Position numbers and translations under genes: made by a program. Below are positions 13,101 to 25,100 of a DNA stretch of 64,000 bases, one piece after another (position 1 is the first letter of the stretch; each line of letters opens with the position of its first letter). The stretch comes from Antedon mediterranea (lineage: Eukaryota > Echinodermata > Crinoidea > Comatulida > Antedonidae). A model generated the notes under the pieces. It did no database searches. It saw only the letters and a program-made list of their open reading frames with translations, and was not told the origin of the DNA. The stretch lies in the NCBI RefSeq assembly GCF_964355755.1, contig NC_092678.1, positions 24,468,365 through 24,532,364 of the forward strand, given 5' to 3'.

Positions 13101-16100
13101 GAGGCCTTATATTTTTAAAAGAGAAAAGGCTGACTGACTGAACCTGCCTCAGTGGTCCCATGACGATTTCAGTGAGGTCTAGGGGATCGTCTCCCGGTGT
13201 GTTGATCTGGTGGGCGCTGCACTGCTGCCTGCCGTGGGTCCGTAGAGGAACTAATTTGAACTTCCTCAGTTTCCAGTTAAGTTTAGGACCAGTATAACAC
13301 CTTTACCTTTTATACTGTATCCAAAACATTTACATTGTGTCTTGAATTTTATAAGAAGGGTGTAGAACTGAACCTACCATTGCAAGCAGTAACACATTTT
13401 GAAATTGTTTCATAAAATATATTCACAGTAAATATTAATAATTTTTCATGACATGATAGGTAACATTAACTAGGCACTGAACTATGTTGGCTTGAATAAT
13501 GAAAAGCTTTCTTCCCTTTTGAAAAAAAAATGAGTTGGTGAATAATGGTGATGTTTTAAACCTGTTGTGTTTGACATTTCTATACTATCGTTGATCCTAC
13601 TTTTGAAGAAGCACGTCTGCGGCATCATCAGCTAAGGTGCAACAAAGTCAAATTTAATTTGGAATTTCATATTTATTTATAAATATTGACATTGAATGAT
13701 AGGGATGAGTGAATACCAAGGAAATTGATTTAGAAAAAGAACATTAAAATATAAAAAACTCAATAAATTTTAAGTTTTTAAAGTACAGTTGAAAAGTCAC
13801 TGGGTTATAATAGTCTCTCTTGGTATTTATAAGAGGTAATATTTAAATTCTAAGAATGTGGAGCTGTAGCTTGGTGCTTGCCTTCTAATCCCAAGGTCCA
13901 GGGTTCAATCCTGACCTAGTGCCTGGGTTCAATCCTGACCTAGTGCCTGGGTTCAATCCTGACCTAGTGCCCGGGTTGTAACTCACAACTCTTTCAACTC
14001 AACTCCCTAAGCCTCAAAAGCGCGATAATTTTTGTTGATGCGTATGAAATAAAAAATGTTAGAATAGATACTAATAACATTAATTTTATTTCATTTGGTC
14101 AGAACAGTACTGCTGCTGTTTCAGGCTTCCATTACAATATAATGAAATGTTGTTTTGATATTATTACTTCAGTAGATCAATAAATTGTCGCCCCAGCTTT
14201 TTTCTTCTCACATCGCCCCCTTCACACTTATTCAGGTTCCAAATGTAACATACTTATAATTATATCAGTCATTTGTAACTTTATTTTTGTCGTTTCCTCT
14301 TAATATATGACTTAAGTGTTTTGATTGGTTGATTAAATCACCTTGACTTGTGGGTAATTATTCAGCAGATTGAGTGCTAATTGGTTGATGATGTTGCAAA
14401 GTACGTAATCTGGTTTAGTGCATATTAATTAGTACACACTGTTTGGTTGTCTCTTCATTAAGTTTTGCCTGTTTTTAATATCATGCTGTTCCATTCACTT
14501 GTATTTTTTTTCTTCCGGTCATCAATTTTAAATACCCAGCATGTAATTTTTAATTGCAAACATTATCAATAAACATATATCAGTCTATTCATTTAATTTC
14601 ATTTCATAGTAACATTTATTTCCTTCTTAATATACAAAATATAAATAATACAATACAAAATTTATAACGAGAAGAATTTTTTTTCCATCTTTAAAATGAA
14701 TAAAACAATATTATGAAGGAGGCACAATTTCTGGAAAGCAAAAGCTTTTGTTGAAAGTGCCTGAAGAAAAACAAAAAGTAATTAAAATCAAATTAGTAAA
14801 TAATAGTAAATGTGACTTCACATTTTAATTTTACCTATAAATTCTAGATATATATAAAACTACTATTATTTTAATACTTGTATGTTTAAAATTTGTTTCC
14901 ATGTTTAAAATGTTTGCATTGGTCAATTTCCTGTAGAACGTAATTAATTTGATTTTATTTGTCTGTTTTTAGTTGATCAAATAGCATAGGTGTTTAGCTC
15001 CTGTTTCCTTGTTTCCCCAACTTGTGTCTTAATATCACTTGCTTAGATTCAATGATATGTATATATTATTATAGTGTTGACTACTAAACACACTAGCACA
15101 CCTTTCAAACATACAATACTTTAGTGTTGTTTTAACAAATCTGTGTGTAATACCAACGTTAGTTTATAATTAGCAAAGTACTTTCTTAATTAAGATTTCA
15201 TGTTTAAGAGTTCACACATGTAGACAAATTTAGATTTGCCAAACCACACACAAACTTACAAATTAGTGGTTTCTTAGTCTACACTGTGTGATAGTGGTAC
15301 TAATGGTTTTAATTTCATTTGAAGGTTTGTGCTTAGATGTATGTAATCCGTTGTTCTGTTAATGTAACCACACAGTGAACCTTGAAATTAAAACAAGGAA
15401 GAAATTAAGTAGAAAGTCAAAATAATTTAATTTTTTGGTTTTTAATGAAAATATGGGAACCGTTAACATTGTTATATATACACTACCAAAAATAATGAAG
15501 CTCTATTAGAATTGTAAATATTACTGCAAATCATATGTGTAAAGGAAAAGTTGCACCAAGAAGAAACTGTTCCCCAAACCTCTTAAAGTTTTGTATCGCC
15601 CTCCTTCCCTACTTATTTTTAATTTTCTTGTCTCTACCTTTTTCATTATTTCCCTTTCCCTTTTTTTAATTTTTTTTAAACCATATTTAATGAGGGTGAT
15701 CCATCCAGCTGATCATTAGGGACACTCAGAGGTTCATAAGACAAACATATACACAAGATGCTCTACATAAACAAAGTCTTATTACAAGTTTTGGAGTGGA
15801 GTAATTTGGTCCTTAGAAAAAATTCAGACATGTGACGAGACTTGAATCCAAGACCCTTGGAGTGGTAGCCAAGCATCATAACCACCAAGCCACAACGCCA
15901 CTTCATCCCTTACTTCTATTTTTCTTGCCTCAACTTGTTATGATTTTGTCTTTTCTACACCCTACATGTTTTGATTTAGGTTGCCTTCTCACCTAATTAA
16001 TATTTCAAACGCTTCCCTTTTAAATCGTTGATTATGATTTGTGGAAGCATTACGATGAATCTAGGTTGTGTTTGTAAAATGAAGCCCGATGGAATTCTAA

Positions 16101-19100
16101 CAACTCACTAGAGGGCTAACACATTATCCATTCACTTACCCCTCCCGTCGTTATTACGGCAGTTACCGGTACTTACCCGAACATTCTTAACAGTTGTATG
16201 TTTAATTGAAATCGATTTTGATTTGTTAATTCTCACGTGTTCGAAAATTTCTAATGTGCACTTTATAAAATTACTTAGCTTTTTATTTCACTTTTTGAAT
16301 CCCGAATTAAAGATTATTTTTTGTGCACTTTATAGAATAACTTTCTACAAACTTTTTTTTTTTTCCATTTTTTGTTGTTAGAATTTATTCGTTTTTATAT
16401 TTTATTTCAGTACTTTTACTTTATTAGTATTTTCACTATTAACTATTTGCAATGAATAGGCCATTGTTTACACCAATCCACTTTAAAGAAACATAATTAA
16501 CTAAGAACATAATAACACTTTATACAATTGTTTTTTAACCACCACCGTACATGTACTTCTAAGTAACAACTTAAAAAATTGAATGGTAAAAAGGAAAAGT
16601 CTTTAAACCTGGTCTTATCCTCCAAAAATCTTGTAACATATTTTATCTAAAGAATTATCTGTCATTATCATTCCCGAAATCCAATAATAAACCCATTTCT
16701 AGGTTGCTTGCATTTTAGGGATTGATTTTTTGGGAGCATGACAGCCTCTCTTGCAATCGTCGCTTGACAGTTTACGTTTCGTTGAATCAAACTTGTACAA
16801 GTGTTGCCAGCGACTGGTACAATGTGGAATCCATTATAGTTCGCATGCAATGTTCTTCTAATGTGAAATGCAGTGAATGTTTGCATTTTGACAGACCCAT
16901 CAAACATCAGCATTCTTTCATGTTTTTAACTCTGAGCCAAAAATGTGACATGAAAATGTGATTGACAAAATCTGTATTCAACATGAAAAAATATCAGCTA
17001 GAAAAAAAAAAGGCACAATGATAAGAATGTCACCCTTTTATCTTAGTGCATTTACTTGCATTACTATCTCTTCACTAAAGTAGTTTTTTTTGTGTAAATA
17101 GGGCGTGAGTGACCTTTAGTTAAACCCGTCTAATTAATAACCAAATACTTGGTACTGTATCTTTAATTCTGCTGTATCATAGACTAATTCTGTATACAGT
17201 GTCACATATGTTACATGTCAGATGATGAGATACAGTACAGAAAATTGAGTAAAATACAAAACGACAATATTTATTAAAGCACATATAATAGTATTATATG
17301 CATTTTTAATGTTTATATAAATTTTATTCTAAATGTTTTTTATACAATCAGTGCAATAGGAGACCTAATAGATAGTGATTAAGTTCGGTTTTTAGGTTTT
17401 AGGAATCCTGTCTCTGCCTGGTTTTGTTTGATGTTTTCTTGTTCTTTGTCCATGTTTTTTTTATATTGTATTTTTATGAGACAAAATAAATGAAATGAAA
17501 TTTAGAATAATTTACTATGACTTTTATGAACTACTTATTGGACAATCTATTTTTAGATTTTTAACCATGAATTATTTATATAATAACGCTCAATATTCTC
17601 AATAATTATTACTGTCCTTATGTTGCTCTTCAATTCCATTATTGTTTACAATCATTTGGCGTACAGTTGAGGTAATACAGCACTTGATATGCTAAGTCTT
17701 CGGTTACAGCGGTCATCCTGCATGACCACAAAAATTTGTTTAACTGATGGTCAGTTAATGTGTTTGCTGCCCTCCATGTTGAAAAAAGTTTTCAAAAATA
17801 TTACTCTGAAATTTTAAATTTTTTTTTTTTTTTTGAAAAACAAAAAATGTTAAAAACATTTGAAAACATTAAATTCCTATCCCCGAAAGTTCTCACAATT
17901 TCTTTCTGCCTGTTTCACTCATTTTAATTTGCTTTTTGCTTATTTTATTTTATATCCCCATTGAGATCCAGCCACTCGTACCCACTTATTGTCATTTTTT
18001 TCCAGTAATCTTTTGATTTAATCTATAAATGTTAGCAGGTGGAATCCATTCAGTTTTATTTTGTTTTAATTCTGGAATTTAAAACTGGTAATGCCCAACA
18101 TTATCTTAATTAGAGTTGATGTAAATAGTAGAATTGCCATTAACTGTCTGTTGCTCTCAGTGTTTCATATCATAAATGAACTTGATAAAAGTTCTGCTGT
18201 GTGCTGCTTCCCTGTTAGTATCACATTCTTTCCCAATGTTCAGCAATGATGGCTGTGTGCCTTTGTAATGTACATCAACATACGCATAATTAGATTAAAA
18301 GAGGTTTTTTAAATGGTTTGTTTTGTATGTGTGCAGTGGATACCGCCAGTGCTCAGGAGGCTGTACGTTTGCGGTATTAGCGGGGTGCACTGTACTGTCG
18401 GTTTGCACAGGAAATGGGTTTGAAGGCATTAGCGTTACTGATACAACCAAGCTGGGTATCCAAATATTATGATCGATTTTTTTTCCTATCCTAAAATAGT
18501 TTTGTAAGTAGGTAATGAATGAGATTGAACATTTATTTTGGGAATGAGATGGGTACGGAGCTGATCCATGTTCTGTTAGCTATAGGATAAGACATTGTAT
18601 TTAACATTATAGAACTTACTATTGAAATGGGTACGGAGCTGACTTTCCAATCCATGGTTCTGTTTGCTATGGGAAAAGACATGGTATTTAACATTATAGA
18701 ACTTACTATTGAAATGGGTACGGAGCTGACTTTCCAATCCATGGTTCTGTTTGCTATGGGATAAGACATGGTATGAAACATTATAGAACTTATTATTTAA
18801 ATGAGTTATAGAGCTCATACGTGGGATCTAAATGGACTAAAGAGTTCATCATTCCATTCCATGGTTCTGGCTGTTGTACTTTATTGTTAATATGGAGTAT
18901 ATTTAAAATTGTTTCTGAAGCTCTGTCTAAACTATCAAACTAATTAGACAAAAAAGTGTGATGTGCCCAAATATGATAGTGATATGACGTTATCATGCCC
19001 ATATACTGTATGGTCACAGCAAATTGTTTGTGTCACATACAGTTGATAACTGTGTATATAGAGCTTTAGGATTGAAATGGGCTATGGATTGATCGAGTAA

Positions 19101-22100
19101 GGTATTAAATGGGCGCCGCTATGAAGACCTGCTTCCATGTTCTGGCTAAGATGGGCTCTCAATAATATGTATCCAAATGAATAGAATAACAATAAATTAA
19201 CATACATGTGCTTTAATGCATTGTAATGTTACTTCTCTACATTATATTTTGAAATAATTGGAAAGAAATTTACAATGTGATCTTAACAAATTTAAGTATC
19301 ATTTTTATAGAATGTCATAAATGGATTTGTTGTTTTTTTAGGTACTGGCAGTTATACTTTTTATTTTTCTTTTATGGAAAAAACATTTTAATTTTCAAAT
19401 AAACTTTAGTTTTATGTATTTATGTTTGATATACTCACATGATAAAATTAGTTTTTTGAATTTGAGCCGATGTTTTCCCAGGGTAGGCCCCATGTGGGTC
19501 TCTGTTTTATATCCAATGTGAAATGTGATAAGAGAGTGATTGAATGTTGGAAATTACTTTAAAAATGTTTCCCTAGCTCCTCGTACTTGCTACTTTAATT
19601 CTATCTGATGTTTGTGTTTGTCCAGCGTCGTTTTATTCAAATCGTACAATGTTTTCCGCAGTTTCTCATCAGACTTCAATGTCATTTGGAAATAGGGGTA
19701 CAAAGTGGGCCAGATGACGCATACAAGTTCACCCCTACTAAATTCTGACTTGCTGTTTGATCCCATGGGAGCATCACACTTCATAGAATCTTAGCTAGTT
19801 TTCTATCAATGTTAGTGGATGGTAATTACTTTTGGCTTTTTTCGGCCTTGTTACGCGTCTGGCATTATCCAAGGTTGACAATCCTGCCACGCAATTCTGG
19901 ACTTTCTCTGTAATCCACCTGCTTAGTATACCGACAGTCTGAGCATGCTCAAATATCACTCTCAATTATATAACTACTGGTTTAAGTATATACTTAGTAT
20001 TGCGTCTTTAAGTTTTTCTTGACTGTACTTTAGTGAGTGATAAGCCTTTTTTGGCTTCCTGTTCTCTCAATTCCAATACTGGTTTTTTGTGACCACAATT
20101 TTTTTTTGTATAAAATAATTTGTTTTTCAAGGTTAAAATAAATAAAGTGTCTCCTGTAGAAATAAACCACCTAAATGGATTGCACTGACAAGTTGCACTT
20201 TTTTCTCTAATTCTTCTTACTTTCTTCTTGTTTGTTATTTATTTAAAAATCAGAACAGTACTTGATACAATGTCTTATGGTTAGCAGTCTGGGTTCAGTG
20301 AACTGTTTCCTTGGATTGTAACAGCATGGGTTCGAGTCACTGACTCATTTGTAATTGTTCTGGAAGTTGCGCAATAATCCATTGTATAATAATTTAGACA
20401 AGGGCATACGTTCCTGATGATTTTGGTAGGCTGCTTGACTTGATTTCTGTATCGCTTTACCAACTGGAAAAAAAAAATGGTGATAATGTAATGTGTTGAT
20501 CAGTCCTCATTCCAATAATATCCCTTTATCCTTTTTATTAGCAAAAGAAAACTATTCAAAATGACGGACATAAATTGAAATAATAAATGCCAGATGAAAA
20601 GCTCTAAGCAATAAAATGTCCCTGAAATGCTATGACTAACACTGATGAGTGTGGGTGTTGAGAGGGGGACACTTTTCACTTTCTGTGAAATAGCAATTGT
20701 TTACAATTCAATAACCTTTCAATTATAGTTATATTATTATATATGCATATATTTTTTCAAGTTAGATTATTGGATATTAGCTCTTTCCTTGACTTTGGTT
20801 ATTTTCCATCAAAACTAATAATAATGGAAAGTAATATAGATAAAAAGATCTCCTAAAATCAACCAAAATTGTAGGCCTATTAACTAATTAAAAAAATCGT
20901 ATTGTAATTTGTACTTTTTAGATCTTCATATAACTTATAAATTATGCCTCAACATATTTGTCATAATTAAATTTACTGTTAAATATTTAAGCATACCCAA
21001 ATGTAGGATAAGAACAACATGTTAACTGTGCGTTAGTTTCTGGCCACAAAGGTTAAAATCCTAAGCCTCTCTGTCTACCATTAATTTTTTTATGAATGGC
21101 GTTAATTTTTCTCCTTTTCTCTTGGGCTTTGGTGCAAACCAGATGCTTACGTAGTTGAGGGATGTTCTTTCATTTTTGGACTTTTGTACTTTTTCGCCTC
21201 ACAAATCAAAATCATTAAATTTGTAAATAATAGTACACTTGTTGTAGCAGAGTATGTGGGAAGGTGAGAGAATGAAGGTTTTGTTTTTGAAAGAACATTG
21301 AAGGAAAGATGTTTAAAGGCACATACAAATGATTTCCAAAATTATAATAGTACAGATAAATCAAGAGCTCTATATTAACTATCATACTTTACTAGTAAAC
21401 CAGCCTTGACACTAGAATTGCACATTTTTGTATGTTTACACACTCTTTTTTCTATCAGAGTTTAATTTCAGTCTATCAGAGTTAAATTTCAGTCTATCGG
21501 AGTTAAATTTCAGTCTATCGGAGTTAAGTTGCAGTCTATCTGAGTTTAATTGCAGTCTATCGGAGTTAAATTGCAGTCTATCTGAGTTAAATTTCAGTTT
21601 ATCAGAGTTAAATTTCAGTCTATCAGAGTTAAATCTCAGTCTATCAGAGTTTAATCTCAGTCTATCAGAGTTTAATCTCAGTCTATCAGAGTTAAATTTC
21701 AGTTTATCAGAGTTAAATTTCAGTATATTGGAGTTACTTTGTAGTTTAGATTTTTCTGTATTCAAAAAATAATTAAACCAAACAATGTTAGACTTATCTG
21801 ATACATACAAATGTACTTTTCTTTTGCATAGAAGATTAGTTGAACTAATGCATATAATTTGATTGTTGCAGTAATTTTGGAACTTGGAGTACTTTTAATT
21901 GAGGTCAGCGTTTGTGGTCTCGTCTCAATTTTAGAAAAGTTGATTATTAAACTATGTCTAGTTAAATATTTCAAATTTTCGATATTAATCATAGAACCAG
22001 GGTTCATAAATGTATAACCCAGACTTCTTCATTGTATAATCAAGGGTCTTTAATTATAATCCAGAGTCCTTAATTGTATAATCCAGGGTCTTTAATTGTA

Positions 22101-25100
22101 TAATCATGGAGCTATAAAATTATATAGCTCCATGGTATAATCCAGGGTCCTTAATTATAATCCAAAGTCCTTGTATAATCCACAGTCCTTAATTGGCAGG
22201 GTCCTGAATTTTGTAATCTAGGGTCCTTCATTATATAATCAAAGGTCCTTCATTATATAATCTAGGGTTCTTAATTTTATAATCCAGGGTCCAAGTTAAT
22301 TTTATAATCCAGGGTCCTTCATTATATAATCCAGGGTCCTTCATTATATAATCCAGGGTCCAAGTTAATTTTATAATCCAGGGTCCTTAATTATATAATC
22401 CAGGGTCCAAGTTAATTTTATAATCCAGGGTCCAAGTTAATTTTATAATCCAGGGTCCTTAATTATATAATCCAGGGTCCTTAATTATATAATCCAGGGT
22501 CCAAGTTAATTTTATAATCCAGGGTCCTTCATTATATAATCCAGGGTCCTTAATTTTATAATCAAGGGTCCTTAATTTTATTATCCAGGGTCCTTAATTG
22601 TATTTAATCCAAACAACTGTAAAGCACTGGGTTAAAATCATCCAATGTCCTCGGGTCTTAAAAGTTAGATGATTGAGGATTTAGATCGGTGTATCTTCAA
22701 TCATCTAAAGTCCTACAATCAACCGTTCTTGTTGCAAATAATCTAGGGTCCCATTGTTAAAGATTCCAGTACCCTGGACTCAAATTATGTAGGGTATAAC
22801 ATTGAATTAAAAGGTCCAAGATTATATAAAAATGTCCCTTTACCCCTATCAAATATCGCATCAGATTTTATTGCCCCCTTCCTTAGCTATATTAACCTTC
22901 TATAATTTGGCATTTGTCACAGACCCTAGGGATATGTTAGATCATGTGACTGCATGGACACGTTCAAGGCTTTCCTTAGTAATGTACCAAGCACTGTGTT
23001 TCTTATCTCTCCCCCTTCCCTCCCCCCTCCTCCATATGTGTTTCTTATCTCTCTCCCTCCTCCCCCTCCTCCATATGTGTTTCTTATCTTTCTCTCTCCC
23101 TTCCCCCTCCTCCATATGTGTTTCTTATCTCTCTCCCTTCTCTCCCCCTCCTCCATATGTGTTTCTTATCTCTCTCCCTTCCCTCCCCCTCCTCCATATG
23201 TGTTTCTTATCTCTCTCCCTTCCCTCCCCCCTCCTCCATATGTGTTTCTTATCTCTCTCCCTTCCCTCCCCCTCCTCCATATGTGTTTATTGTTATCATT
23301 GTATACTGATTTTATTGCAATATTGGTATTAAATGTTTAGTCCAACAGTTGTGGCCATTTCTTGTGGCCTCACTACATTTATTTGGAATTAAAATGGTAC
23401 GATAACTGGAATAAAGGATAATGTTAAAATGTTAAAATTAAATTTAATAACTTTAAAGAAAGCAATAAAACAAATCTGTAAATATTAACTACAGTATTAC
23501 CAAACAAATAATGAATCACTGTATAATTACTTATATAGGTAAATAGATTAGATGTTGTTTTTTTTTATCTAAGCCCAATAATCCTGTGTTTATGTCAACG
23601 CCTCACACCCATTTATTGTCTCTCCTTACTATGGGATTATGGGTTTGACGCAGACAGATTACCCACCCACATAAGTTTCCGGTTTTCACCATTCTATATA
23701 TGTGTATATTGTCGTTGGGTTTCCGCAAAATCTGCAATAAATTTGGTAGGAAATCATTATTGTCATTTGCATTAGTTGAATAATTATTGCCAGTGTAGGT
23801 TAGTGATTAACGTGCTTGCTTGCTATTTCCAAGGGCTTAAGTCCAAATCTGCTTCTTTTCAAGATTTGTCTTATGTTGAGCTCTTCTGTGTTATCAAGAA
23901 TATAGCATACTTTTATCCTGTAGTTTTCAATCAAGAATTATCAATAACCTTTCTTTTAAATCCAAATCTAAAAAGAAAACTTTTTTAAAGAAATTATTTT
24001 CTCTTGTTAGAGACACAGCAGATTACTGGAGAATTGGTAATATGTATTTACAAATTCTTGCCAGGATTTGTCTTGCTCTAGTTGCTACCATAAAAGAATG
24101 TCTAAATCTCGTCTTTATTCCTTAAATTGTTTAAATCCAATATTTATTTTTAAGCTAAAGGTATCCCTCAATTATTTAGTCTTTTGTTTATTCACTTTGT
24201 GTGCAAAGTACTCGTATTATGTTCATCTGTTACATAAGGTGGAAATATTTTAGTCAGAAAAAAAGTTTGATCAGAAATAGATTTTTTTATATGTGGAGTA
24301 AATTCTTCATTTTTAAATAAAAAAATTTCCTCACAAATTTTAACTATAGTTACAGTATGTCTTGGAAAAATCGAGGATACCAACAGTAAACTCTTCCAAT
24401 AAACTCTCTGAAAACCTGAAACTTTCCAAAAACTTCCTAAAGGTCCAAAAATATTTTTACCACACATTCAGAATACTAGAATTCCCAGAAAACCAAACAT
24501 ATTAACCCAACCCAAGCGTGTCCGATATTGGGAGAGTTGACAGTACCTATTTACACTTTCATCTGATTCCATACTGAAGTAAATAGTATATGCCGTTCTT
24601 CAGGTCATTAATTTTGTCTACAAAAATAAAAATTAATTGACCCAATAAAATGTCGCTTTTAAGAGGGATATTTAGCAAGTTTGAATTCTAAACACTTTTG
24701 AAGTTTCTTTATCAAATATGCATTAGAAATAATAATATGTACTTTTAACCATCATTTATGGTCAGTGATTTTCATAAGACATAGTCTTCAACAATCAAAT
24801 GCATTTTTAGATCCGAGTTATATTATACCATCAATTTTGTTTGATGAAAACCCTGCATTTTTTATGTTTTGACTTGAATACAAATAATTAATAAGTAAAA
24901 GTATTTGATTAATTGATTATTAATTGATTATTATTGATTATTAATTGATAGCTGAATTATACTTATTAATTAATTAATAATTAGTTTTACTAATTGATTT
25001 TATAATTTCTTATTAATTGAATATTATAAATTGTAAGCCAATGGTGGATGTGAATTCTAACCATATCGTTCCATATCATCTGTACTATTTATGTTAAAAC

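Noticed and set aside
21428-21810. Open frames of 114 and 124 codons on opposite strands with seven-residue periodicity
   Set aside because: The heptads come from the 21-bp array being seven codons long; both strands are open for the same reason.
22832-23340. Pro/Leu/Ser-rich frames of 128-166 codons
   Set aside because: All three + frames are open across a pyrimidine minisatellite, so the openness is compositional.
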